Source: an uncultured Bacilli bacterium (GTDB lineage: Bacteria > Bacillota_I > Bacilli_A > RFN20 > CAG-826). Taken from it: a stretch of DNA of 11,560 nt. Position numbers and translations under genes: made by a program. Of this stretch, positions 1 to 7,575 are shown in pieces; positions within the stretch are counted from its first letter, which is position 1, and each line of letters begins with the position of its first letter. Location of the stretch: NCBI GenBank assembly GCA_934162685.1, contig CAKPJO010000038.1, positions 1 to 11,560 of the forward strand, in the 5' to 3' direction. The notes under the pieces are model-generated. The model did no database searches. It was not told the DNA's origin and saw only the letters and a list, made by a program, of their open reading frames with translations.

Positions 1-705
1 TCCTTGCTCTACTTCGATAGATTCGTCAGCAGTAACACCTGTTACAGCAACTTTTTTGCCTTCGATTACTGGTTCAGTACCTTTAGCGCCTTCTGCATAG
101 AAGTGAGATACATAACTTGTAGGTGCTTTATCAACTGCAGATGCACCAAATGTAACGTAGTCACCATAAGTGCCTAAGAATACATCTTTATCTGTTAATG
201 ACCAAATTAAAGTTTTCCATTCAGCTTTGTATTTCCATACACCTGTTGCGCTATCTTTGATTACAGCGTTAAGGTGAGTACCACTAGTTTCAGCTTGAAT
301 GAATTTCTTAGCTGTACCACTCATGAAGTATAAATGGAATCCGCCTTCTGCTTCTTCAACGAACATATCAGTTGCTTCAGCAACATTAGTTGTAGATGCA
401 ATGTAGTAACCGCTCATTTCGCCTTTCATATAGTACATAGCATCTTTTGCAGTTTGTTTGAAACCAAACTTGTATGCAGTGCCTGCTACTGGAGTATCAA
501 CAATACCATATTCTTTAGTTGGTGTTACAGTTGAACCTCCTGTACTTGTGCTAGTACTTGGCTTCGTGCTTGTGCTAGTACTTGGCTTTGTGCTTGTACT
601 AGTTGAGTTTGATGGTGCTGGTTCTGTAGAGTTGTTTGAACTATTTCCTCCACAAGATGCAAGAGCCATCATAATTAATGGTAATAGAATAACTTTCTTT
701 TTCAT
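1..705 (-). CDS. Secreted lipoprotein with Ser/Thr-rich linker, function unknown (C-terminus beyond left edge)
   Basis: I read 235 residues from ATG at 705 with no stop before the edge, so the gene is incomplete. The N-terminus is a lipoprotein signal: MKKK, a short hydrophobic stretch, then lipobox L15-A-S-C18 followed by GG. Lipidation of Cys18 and anchoring to the outer face of the membrane are inferred. Residues 19-60 are a low-complexity Ser/Thr/Pro/Lys linker with an 8-residue STSTKPST repeat. Residues about 64-210 form a compact region rich in Tyr, Trp, Phe and Gly (for example WKYKAEWKTLIWSL, then FLGTYGDYVTFGAS) with no catalytic motif I recognise. The visible end (GKKVAVTGVTADESIEVEQG) resembles the first strand of a bacterial Ig-like (Big_2) domain. 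A GGGAGG Shine-Dalgarno lies at 721-726, but its 15-nt spacing to the ATG is long. The gene has its own promoter and is downstream of recJ on the same strand. Lipoprotein call is firm; role is unknown. Confidence 0.85.
   Translation of the reverse strand, partial: MKKKVILLPLIMMALASCGGNSSNNSTEPAPSNSTSTSTKPSTSTSTKPSTSTSTGGSTVTPTKEYGIVDTPVAGTAYKFGFKQTAKDAMYYMKGEMSGYYIASTTNVAEATDMFVEEAEGGFHLYFMSGTAKKFIQAETSGTHLNAVIKDSATGVWKYKAEWKTLIWSLTDKDVFLGTYGDYVTFGASAVDKAPTSYVSHFYAEGAKGTEPVIEGKKVAVTGVTADESIEVEQG
545..603. repeat. 24-nt tandem repeat encoding the STSTKPST linker
   Basis: Two adjacent 24-nt units (545-568 and 569-592) differ at one base (c565 versus t589), followed by a partial third unit to about 603. 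The unit length is a multiple of three, so gain or loss of copies changes linker length without breaking the lipoprotein frame. Confidence 0.85.
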
Positions 706-744
706 AATAAAATTATATTTCCTCCCTTTTCTACTACATTATTC

Positions 745-773
745 ATTATATATAGGAAAAATTATAATTGCAA
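745..773 (-). promoter_or_regulatory. Sigma-A-type promoter for the lipoprotein gene
   Basis: On the minus strand a -35 TTGCAA (773-768) is followed by a 17-nt spacer and a perfect -10 TATAAT (750-745). Predicted transcription start is near 738, giving a leader of about 33 nt that contains the GGGAGG ribosome site. Confidence 0.7.
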
Positions 774-791
774 ATATATAATTTGTTCCTA

Positions 792-813
792 TTATTGAAA
801 AGGTTTTCAATAA
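792..813. promoter_or_regulatory. 22-bp near-perfect palindrome, candidate repressor/activator operator
   Basis: Two 10-bp arms (TTATTGAAAA and its exact complement) flank a central GG. The core resembles the catabolite-responsive element bound by CcpA/LacI-family regulators (WTGNAANCGNWWWCAW), except that the central CG is GG. It sits just upstream of the -35, centred about 64 nt before the predicted lipoprotein start site. No T-run follows on either strand, so it does not look like a terminator. The regulator is not identified from sequence. Confidence 0.45.
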
Positions 814-851
814 ATTACTAATTGTAAATTTATGATTTTTATGCTTAGTTA

Positions 852-2423
852 CTAGTTAATGATACAATCATCTTTATCAGTTATACGTTTAATGTTAAAG
901 TCAAATGACTCTTTTCCATTAAAACTTGAATACCCTAATGAACCAAAAATATTGATATAATCGTAATTATCTAATAATTCTTTTGAATAATTAAAGCCGA
1001 TTATTTTTTGATTTACGGATAAAGGATACAAAATATGTAGTTTAGATTTTGAGTATGCAAGGTTACTAACTTTAATATTAGAAATCTTTAATAATGGTAA
1101 TTTAAATCCTTCTCCAAATGGAGAAAGTGTTCGAATAAAATTATAATTATCTTTATTAATATCAGTAATTGATATATCTAAATAATCTTCTTTTTCTTCA
1201 ATAAAAGGGTTATTAAGAGCATATTCTTCAAAGCGTACTTTTAAATCTTCAATATTTTTTGTTTCAAGTGATAAACCACCAGCTTGTTCATGACCACCAC
1301 TAGTGATAAATATGTCTTTATTTTCTAAAAAGAATTTATTAATCGCTAGTCCTTTTTTTGAACGCGCACTACCTTTATATATATTAGAATCTAAATGATC
1401 TTTTGTAAGCACTATGGCAGGTAAATTATATTTATTCATTAGCGCATTAGCGGTTAAGCCAATTATACCTTCTTTTAATTCAGTAACTGCTATAATGCCA
1501 TGCACATTATCTTCAACATGTACTTTATCTGCACTACTACGCGTTAATAATTTACGTTTTTCATTTGTTTCATTAATAAAATTATATATTAAATCGATGC
1601 GTTCTTTATTTTGCGTAGTAAAGTATTCCACTAAGACATTAATAGATGTATTTTCAATCATCCGCCCGATAGCGTTAATTTTAGGAGCCATTTTTAGCCC
1701 AATGACATTTTCATCAATAATAGATTCTTCGGAAAGCAAACGAATTGAATAATAGTTGTTTTTATTCATATAATATATGCCTAAACGAACGATATCACGA
1801 TTATAACTAACTAAAGGCATCATATCCGATATTGTCGCCATTGACGCTAAAGAAAGTAAATATTCATCGTATTTATTGAGTAAACTACTTGCTAACATAA
1901 ATGCAACATAAGCACCACAACAAACAACATTACCATAATTAGAAATAATTGGATGTAATATTGCTTCAACATCAGGTAAGATTTCTTGTCTTTCATGATG
2001 ATCGGTAACAATTACTTTCATCCCTAAATCATATGCTTTTTGGATGGCTTCAAATTGAGCAATACCATTATCAACGGTGATTATAAGTTTATAGCCTTTA
2101 TCATAAAAATCTTGTACACGTTTAGCATTTAAGCCATATCCATCTATATAGCGTGAGGGAATATAATAACCAATACGATAATTTAGCATATTAAAGCATT
2201 TGACCATGATTGATGTTGACATAATTCCATCACAATCATAATCACCATAAATAACGATTTTATCATTATTAGACATAGCTTTTTTAATGATTTCTGTTGC
2301 TTTTTTCATGTCGTTAAAATTATTATAACTTGGTAAAATAATTTCTTCGATAGGCTTAGTAAGTTCTTTATATTGTTCATCATTTATATTAAAGTAATTT
2401 AGTAATTTAGTTTTAAAATCCAT
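852..2423 (-). CDS. recJ: Single-stranded-DNA 5'-3' exonuclease RecJ, short form
   Basis: RecJ degrades single-stranded DNA in RecF-type recombination and repair using two metal ions held by a DHH active site. All family motifs are visible in the 523 residues: D61-Y-D-C-D-G (motif I), VDNG at 117-120, DHH at 141-143, the ATISDMMPL segment with D200, and APKINAIGRM at 246-255. The DHHA1 domain has GSARS at 351-355 and GGHEQAGG at 376-383; an OB-like C-terminal region follows. It is close to E. coli RecJ in length and much shorter than the roughly 780-residue Bacillus form, so the long Bacillus C-terminal extension is absent. Start is ATG at 2423 with an AAAAAGG ribosome site 7 nt upstream; stop is TAG. 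It follows secF across a terminator hairpin. Position after secDF matches Bacillus-type synteny. Confidence 0.93.
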   Translation of the reverse strand: MDFKTKLLNYFNINDEQYKELTKPIEEIILPSYNNFNDMKKATEIIKKAMSNNDKIVIYGDYDCDGIMSTSIMVKCFNMLNYRIGYYIPSRYIDGYGLNAKRVQDFYDKGYKLIITVDNGIAQFEAIQKAYDLGMKVIVTDHHERQEILPDVEAILHPIISNYGNVVCCGAYVAFMLASSLLNKYDEYLLSLASMATISDMMPLVSYNRDIVRLGIYYMNKNNYYSIRLLSEESIIDENVIGLKMAPKINAIGRMIENTSINVLVEYFTTQNKERIDLIYNFINETNEKRKLLTRSSADKVHVEDNVHGIIAVTELKEGIIGLTANALMNKYNLPAIVLTKDHLDSNIYKGSARSKKGLAINKFFLENKDIFITSGGHEQAGGLSLETKNIEDLKVRFEEYALNNPFIEEKEDYLDISITDINKDNYNFIRTLSPFGEGFKLPLLKISNIKVSNLAYSKSKLHILYPLSVNQKIIGFNYSKELLDNYDYINIFGSLGYSSFNGKESFDFNIKRITDKDDCIIN

Positions 2424-2440
2424 AATGTTTCCTTTTTTAT

Positions 2441-2469
2441 AAAATTAAAAGGACTGTTTTGCAGTCCTT
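2441..2469 (-). terminator. Rho-independent terminator after secF
   Basis: Minus-strand hairpin: stem AAGGACTG (2469-2462), loop CAAAA, stem CAGTCCTT (2456-2449), then a T-rich tail TTTTAATTTT. It begins 8 nt past the secF stop and ends only 17 nt before the recJ ATG. Confidence 0.85.
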
Positions 2470-2477
2470 AATTTAAA

Positions 2478-3617
2478 TTAGTCATTAATACCAGGGAATA
2501 ATGATTCTTCTGGTTCAGCAGATTTATGACCGCCTTTGATATTTCCAGTAGTTTCTTTTTGCTTTTTCTTTCTAGCAATCTTAGGTAAATGAACGTTAAC
2601 ATCACCAAATAATTTAATAAAGAACATTTGTAATGGAACGTAGCAAGTTACGTTTAGCATTGTGATCATTAAGTATCCAAGTGCCATTGCTAAGAATATA
2701 GATTCAAATGCTGGATGTCCAAATCCAAAGAAGAATACTGCAAGTAAGAAGCTTAATCCGGATAATAATAATAATTGGAATGCTACTAATGAAAGAGCAT
2801 TAGTATTATTGTCAATAATTGATATTTCAGTATTCTTACGATCATTAGCTACTTCTTTTGCTTTAGCGCCAATAATAATAGCGAATATTGCATTAACAAT
2901 TGTAACAGCAATTAGAGAAATAAATGTTGCGGATGTTACTTCTAATCTTGTTAAAGAGAATAATCCTAATGGTATAAAGTTAACAATTACACCAACAACA
3001 AGATTTGCTAATCCACGAGCTAAGCCAAATCTAATTAAGATATAAACAGCACTTACAGCCACTAATACAGAGGCAACAATTAAGATATTAGATAATGAAG
3101 GTTGACTTACATTAATATTTGGATTTGTACCAGTTTGACGAACATCTTTAAGAGTCATAGAATCAATTTCAGAAGCATCAACAACGATTAATGAAGATAA
3201 GTAATCATTGATTGTCATTTCTACATTATTAATAGTAACTTTATTATCACCATTAACTTTTCCATCAAAGTCAACGACATAGTAATATACTTTTTCATCA
3301 TTATCATCAGTAGTATTGAATGTATCAATGTTAGCTACTTTGACATTAGCATTTTTTAATTCGTCGATATCAATTTTTTCTTGGAAATAATTAATACCTT
3401 CAACAATTACATCTTTATTATCAGCATATTCATGAATTTCGTAATATGCACGAGTGAATGATTGGCCACTTTCGTTATTAACAACACCATTACCACTTAC
3501 GCCGAATCCAATCATTGCAGCGGCACAAGCAAGCATAACAACACATGTAGCAATTAAATTACGTTTAGCAGGTTTTGTAAAGTTTAAATGGTCCGAAGTA
3601 TGTTTGTTTTTCTTCAT
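2478..3617 (-). CDS. secF: Protein translocase subunit SecF (degenerate; separated from SecD by frame)
   Basis: SecF pairs with SecD in the membrane and, in well-studied bacteria, uses the proton-motive force to help pull exported proteins through SecYEG. The 379 residues begin with the typical SecF entry NFTKPAKRN (12-20) and TM1 (about 21-40). An extracytoplasmic domain follows (about 42-172), then five C-terminal membrane segments (about 176-335) and a basic tail. The segment VYILIRFGLARGL matches the family's LYIAIRF region. Several hallmarks are missing: there is no GIDFTGG motif after TM1, and the family's INDTVVVFDR segment is replaced by IVNAIFAIII (240-249), so the conserved Asp aligns with N242. 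The ATG at 3617 is the only usable start in frame, has no recognisable Shine-Dalgarno, and lies 53 nt inside secD. It may really be the second half of a fused SecDF. Confidence 0.82.
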   Translation of the reverse strand: MKKNKHTSDHLNFTKPAKRNLIATCVVMLACAAAMIGFGVSGNGVVNNESGQSFTRAYYEIHEYADNKDVIVEGINYFQEKIDIDELKNANVKVANIDTFNTTDDNDEKVYYYVVDFDGKVNGDNKVTINNVEMTINDYLSSLIVVDASEIDSMTLKDVRQTGTNPNINVSQPSLSNILIVASVLVAVSAVYILIRFGLARGLANLVVGVIVNFIPLGLFSLTRLEVTSATFISLIAVTIVNAIFAIIIGAKAKEVANDRKNTEISIIDNNTNALSLVAFQLLLLSGLSFLLAVFFFGFGHPAFESIFLAMALGYLMITMLNVTCYVPLQMFFIKLFGDVNVHLPKIARKKKQKETTGNIKGGHKSAEPEESLFPGIND

Positions 3618-5079
3618 CAGATAAAGAAGGAACTAAATCTTTCTTAATAGCGAAATAACCATATTTGTTTTGTAAAGAAGTATCGTTAGTAATTAACCAA
3701 GTCATTAAACGATGAATTGTAATATTTACTAAGAAACTTATTAATGAGCCAATTACTACTGCTACAGCAAGACTTGCGATTGCACCTTGACCAACGAAGT
3801 AAGCAATACCTGCTAATAAGAATGTTAATAAATGCATATCGATTAATGTAATGAATGAACGTTTATGAGCTTCAGTATTAGCTTTCTTTAATGTACGACC
3901 ACGGTATACTTCATTTTTGAAGTTTTCCATATATACAATTGAACTTGCTAATGATAATAATGTTATAACAACAATAGCAATTAACGCAGAAGCATTAAAT
4001 GTCATACCAATAACATTAAATATAGCAAATGTTGCAAATAAAGTAATAATTACATTTAAACTAGCGTTAATACCTTGTAAACGATAGAACCAAACCATTG
4101 AAATAACAACAAGAAGCAAGCTACATACTAGTGCTAATAAAGTACGAGAATTACTTAATAAATTTGGCTTACCATAAGTAATAAATGCTTCAGCAGTTGG
4201 ATCAATGAAATCATCATGTAAGAATGTTAGTTTTAAATCAATATTTTTAGCATTGAATAAGTTAACATACATCTTAGCTTTTTCAGCATTTAATGCATAT
4301 GCATTAGAGTTTGAATCAGTAGAATTATTAGTAATTTTGATAGCAATAGTATTTTTATCACCATTGAAATTTAAACTTGCTGGATCAAACATACATAATA
4401 TACGATTAGCGATATCTTCATTACCTTCTTTTTTAGAATCTTCAAGAGTATCGGTATCAGGATTAAAATCTGACCATAATAATAATTTTGCTTCATCTGC
4501 AGTTGATTCTTTATCACTACTACTAGTAGCGCCTAACGAAGAAGCATGTTCTGTTAATATTTTTAATGATTCAAGATTTTTAACAGGAATTACAAAGTAA
4601 GCTTCAGCACCAATAAAATCAACTCTAGCAGTACTTCCATCGAAAATATTACCATTGTTTGCGTATTCTGATTCACCAGATGATTCAAGAGCATCACTAG
4701 TTGCTAATGTGAATGAAGAATTGAAACTCATTAATTGTTTAATGTGATTATATTGGTCACTATAATCTTGAGCAACTAAAACACGAATTTGATTATGGGC
4801 ATTTTCTACGTCGTTTGCTACTTCTTCAATAACAATTTCATAACGAGTAACACCTGCATCGTTTAAACGTGATGATAAGTCATTAGCTAATTTGTTCATT
4901 TGTGATTTACTAATAGTTGTATCATCATCAGTATTTAAATTTTCAACGGTATAAACAAATTCTCTTCCGGAAGTGAAATCTAATGATAAATTAGAATTTT
5001 TCATCATACCTGGAGTAGAGAAACCGATTCCAAATAAAATCGTTACCGCTAACATAATAAAAGCTATAAATCTGCGCAT
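3565..5079 (-). CDS. secD: Protein translocase subunit SecD
   Basis: SecD is the larger half of the SecDF export motor. The 504 residues show TM1 (3-22), a divergent start of the periplasmic-type domain (SLDFTSGRE, 32-40, in place of GLDLRGG), and a long Asn/Asp/Ser-rich extracytoplasmic domain. Five membrane segments follow (about 312-455). The family pattern is clear in YRLQGINASLNV (332-343), GRTLKKANTEAHKRSF and the final two helices. In TM4 the conserved DANVLIFER becomes ASSIVYMEN (378-386), so the Asp linked to proton transfer is Ala. The ATG at 5079 has a strong GGAGG site at 5088-5092 with 8-nt spacing. The C-terminal 14 residues overlap secF in another frame and look unlike a conserved tail. 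It is divergently transcribed from the flippase gene at 5218. Confidence 0.88.
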   Translation of the reverse strand: MRRFIAFIMLAVTILFGIGFSTPGMMKNSNLSLDFTSGREFVYTVENLNTDDDTTISKSQMNKLANDLSSRLNDAGVTRYEIVIEEVANDVENAHNQIRVLVAQDYSDQYNHIKQLMSFNSSFTLATSDALESSGESEYANNGNIFDGSTARVDFIGAEAYFVIPVKNLESLKILTEHASSLGATSSSDKESTADEAKLLLWSDFNPDTDTLEDSKKEGNEDIANRILCMFDPASLNFNGDKNTIAIKITNNSTDSNSNAYALNAEKAKMYVNLFNAKNIDLKLTFLHDDFIDPTAEAFITYGKPNLLSNSRTLLALVCSLLLVVISMVWFYRLQGINASLNVIITLFATFAIFNVIGMTFNASALIAIVVITLLSLASSIVYMENFKNEVYRGRTLKKANTEAHKRSFITLIDMHLLTFLLAGIAYFVGQGAIASLAVAVVIGSLISFLVNITIHRLMTWLITNDTSLQNKYGYFAIKKDLVPSLSDEEKQTYFGPFKLYKTC

Positions 5080-5217
5080 ATCTTATTCCTCCAAAACAAG
5101 TTTACTTTTAAGTAGTAAAAATTTAATACATAACGACAAGTTATATTTAATATAAATATACTGTACCTTGATACTCTACACTTTTTTTAACATTAATGCA
5201 ATAATAAGGACAAAAAA

Positions 5218-6552
5218 ATGAATAAAAAATCAACTATTAAAACTATTATTACCATTTTAGGATTAGGATTTATCGCAAAACTTTTATCAACGATTGCTAG
5301 AATTCTCATGACTCGCGAACTTGGAGTTACTGGAATGGGACTATATCAGTTAGCAACACCATGTATGTTATTAGTTATTACTCTTGCACAATTTGGCTTA
5401 CCAACGGCAATGGCAACGCTAGTTAGTAGGCATAAAGAAAAGGCTAAATTGCTTTTATCAACAGGTTTAGTAATGGCTTTTTTTATTGCTATAATTATGA
5501 TGATATTAGTTACTTTATTAGCGCCAGTTATTGCTAATAGTATCTTAAAAAATGATGATCTTACATTAACAATTTACGCGTTAGCGCTTCTCATACCTTT
5601 AGTGAGTTTATCAGCGATTATAAAGGGCTTTTTTCTTGGATTAAATGAAATTGAACTTACTTCTACTTCCACTATTATGGAGGAGGTAGGGCGCATAATA
5701 TTTATCATTTGTTTTTTAAACTTTTTTGTCGATAAAGGTGCAAATTATGGATCATTTGGTGCGATGATTGGTGTATGTGTTGGTGAAATATTTCAAACTT
5801 TATATATGGTCATATTTAATGACAAAAAATTATATTTACGAGTAAATGAATTATTAGCGTTTGAGAAAGAAGATTGTTTATATGAATCTAAAAATATTGT
5901 AAGGTTGTCATTGCCATTAACTTTATCTCGACTTGTTGGTTCCACTACTTATTTTGTTGAATCAATTATTGTTTCAAATTTATTATTAAAATATGGCATG
6001 ACTACTTTAGAAATAACACATGATTATGGTATTCTTTCAGGATATGTTATGCCAATGTTATTAATGCCAGGATTTTTTGCCACCGCATTTGCTAATTATT
6101 TATTACCAAAACTATCTACTTTTATTTCTAAAAAGAAATTTAAATCTGCTCAAAAATTATTTAAAAAAGTACTTTTAGTTTCTGGATTAACTGGTTTGTT
6201 TTTTTCACTAGTATTTTTCTTTTTTGGAGATAAAATTATGTTTATCTTATATGGAACAAGTGAAGGATTTAAGTTAGTTAAATATTTTGCATTTCCGTTT
6301 CTTCTTTTTTACATAGAAGCACCAATAGTCACCGCTATGCATGCTTTAGATTTAACTAGTAAAGCATTTTACGCTACAGTTATTAGTTGCATTATGCGTA
6401 TTTTGCTTTTAATTGTACTAGCAGGTAAAATGCATGTTACCGCAATTGGAGTTGGCACTATTGCTGCGGTATTTATTGATATTGCAATGAATGGATTCTT
6501 TGTTATTGATCGTTTATTTTTTCACAATGAAAAGATCATTCTTAAGAGCTAA
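5218..6552 (+). CDS. SpoVB/MurJ-like polysaccharide or lipid-linked precursor flippase (MOP superfamily)
   Basis: This is a polytopic membrane protein of 444 residues with about 12 predicted helices. The N-terminus is characteristic of the SpoVB/YtgP branch: a first helix ending in ARILMTRELG, then GMGLYQLATP and LAQFGLPTAMATLVS (roughly residues 27-70). Members move lipid-linked cell-wall or polysaccharide precursors across the membrane; the exact substrate cannot be read from sequence. At 444 residues it is shorter than Bacillus SpoVB (about 518, usually 14 helices), consistent with loss of the last helices. No other sporulation gene is visible, so a vegetative role such as lipid II transport is more likely than a spore role (inference). 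The ATG is preceded by AAGGA at 5206-5210 with 7-nt spacing. The last 39 nt overlap the oppositely oriented DUF421 gene. Confidence 0.85.
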   Translation: MNKKSTIKTIITILGLGFIAKLLSTIARILMTRELGVTGMGLYQLATPCMLLVITLAQFGLPTAMATLVSRHKEKAKLLLSTGLVMAFFIAIIMMILVTLLAPVIANSILKNDDLTLTIYALALLIPLVSLSAIIKGFFLGLNEIELTSTSTIMEEVGRIIFIICFLNFFVDKGANYGSFGAMIGVCVGEIFQTLYMVIFNDKKLYLRVNELLAFEKEDCLYESKNIVRLSLPLTLSRLVGSTTYFVESIIVSNLLLKYGMTTLEITHDYGILSGYVMPMLLMPGFFATAFANYLLPKLSTFISKKKFKSAQKLFKKVLLVSGLTGLFFSLVFFFFGDKIMFILYGTSEGFKLVKYFAFPFLLFYIEAPIVTAMHALDLTSKAFYATVISCIMRILLLIVLAGKMHVTAIGVGTIAAVFIDIAMNGFFVIDRLFFHNEKIILKS

Positions 6553-7155
6553 GCACACAAAGACATCTTTTACATCTTTAATATTTTTAGTTATCAATTC
6601 TTCCTTTAGCCATTCTTCACTTTTATTTAAACGCTTTAAAGTTTGTTTTATTATTACTCCATCACTAATTAGTGGTTCAGGATCTAATACATGACAATCT
6701 TTTTTAGTTATGACATTTAATGTTCCATTATCTTCTAAAATAGCAAAACTTACTTCATCAGGAGATTGAATATCTTTTGTCCTTAATTGACACATTAAAT
6801 CTTCTATCGTATAGCGTTCTTTTTTCATAACTTTTTGTTGAATTTCACCGTTATAAATAATATAGCTTGTTTTCCCCTCTAAAATCGAACGCATTTTATT
6901 TGATTTTAGCGATATAAAAGCAGAAATAAGTTGCAAAATTACAATGACTGATATTGGAATAATGGAATGTAATATACTTGTATCTGGCTCATTTAATGAT
7001 AAAGAAAATAATTCTGATATTACAAAAAATACGACAATATCGAAAGTTGATACTTCGCCTATTTCTCTTTTTCCCATAATTCTTAAAATAATAAGTAAAA
7101 ACACATAGCAAATAATAGTTTTAAAAATTATATTAAATATTTCTGTAATAGTCAT
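6514..7155 (-). CDS. DUF421 (YetF/YrbG-like) membrane protein
   Basis: 213 residues: three N-terminal helices (about 8-25, 38-54, 63-82) followed by a soluble domain. The signature RIMGKREIGEVSTFDIVVF (25-43) and the following ISELFSLSLNEPDTS are typical of DUF421, as is the later pattern ending in ...VLDPEPLISDG. Some Bacillus relatives are implicated in spore or envelope physiology, but the biochemical function of the family is not established. Start is ATG at 7155 with AAGGAG at 7162-7167, spacing 6. It is divergent from the YrzE-like gene with only 48 nt between start codons, and convergent with the flippase gene, which it overlaps by 39 nt. The Bacillus homologue yrbG occupies the same neighbourhood next to yrzE and spoVB, supporting the assignment. 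Confidence 0.87.
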   Translation of the reverse strand: MTITEIFNIIFKTIICYVFLLIILRIMGKREIGEVSTFDIVVFFVISELFSLSLNEPDTSILHSIIPISVIVILQLISAFISLKSNKMRSILEGKTSYIIYNGEIQQKVMKKERYTIEDLMCQLRTKDIQSPDEVSFAILEDNGTLNVITKKDCHVLDPEPLISDGVIIKQTLKRLNKSEEWLKEELITKNIKDVKDVFVCLALKNDLFIVKK

Positions 7156-7203
7156 AATTTTCTCCTTAAGTTAATACATTTAATTGAGTAGCGGGGTGTA
7201 ATA

Positions 7204-7575
7204 ATGAAAAAATACTTTTCCAACATTAGTGTATCCATTTTATTTCTTTTTATCGCAACATTAGTTTTATCACTTGTTTTAACGCTTTTATCTTATAACA
7301 ACATTATAAGCATGGATGCTTGCAAGATTACGATTATGATTTTAAGTTTTATAATTTTTTTCACTTTTGGCATACTATTCGGAAGAAAAATGCAAAAAAA
7401 AGGACTATTAAATGGTCTAGTCCTTGTTGTAATTTATGGATTATTTCTCCTTGTATATTACTTACTTGAAGGTAAAGAATGGACAAGTTATGCAACAGTT
7501 GTTAATTCTGTGAGAGCCTTATTAATTCTTACTGGTTCAATAATTGGTGTAAATACAAAGAAAAAATTAGAATAG
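7204..7575 (+). CDS. Small four-helix membrane protein, TIGR04086/YrzE-like
   Basis: 123 residues with four hydrophobic segments (about 10-30, 41-60, 69-88, 102-118) and a basic C-terminus. The loop GRKMQKKGLLNGL after the second helix is the recognisable feature of the TIGR04086 (DUF3792) family, whose Bacillus member is YrzE; function is unknown. The start ATG at 7204 follows GGGGTG (7193-7198) by 5 nt. Its position between ruvB and the DUF421/spoVB pair matches the Bacillus order, though here queA, tgt and yajC, normally between ruvB and yrzE, are absent. Its last 9 nt overlap the 3' end of ruvB, and its terminator lies inside ruvB. Confidence 0.75.
   Translation: MKKYFSNISVSILFLFIATLVLSLVLTLLSYNNIISMDACKITIMILSFIIFFTFGILFGRKMQKKGLLNGLVLVVIYGLFLLVYYLLEGKEWTSYATVVNSVRALLILTGSIIGVNTKKKLE

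Noticed and set aside
458..781. Plus-strand open frame of 107 codons over the lipoprotein linker
   Set aside because: Its Val/Leu repeat is the antisense of the Ser/Thr linker repeat, and it crosses the minus-strand promoter and ribosome site. It is a shadow of the lipoprotein gene.
3580..3600. TTTAAAC, a classic -1 frameshift heptamer, inside the secD/secF overlap
   Set aside because: It is phased for slippage from the secF frame into the secD frame, which would end translation within a few codons. It cannot produce a SecD-SecF fusion, which needs a +1 change. Likely chance in AT-rich DNA.
5143..5159. AT-only inverted repeat (ATATTTA / TAAATAT) between secD and the flippase gene
   Set aside because: Seven-base AT-only arms are expected by chance at this composition. 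I also found no convincing -35/-10 pair for either divergent gene in 5080-5217, so I do not annotate a promoter or operator there.
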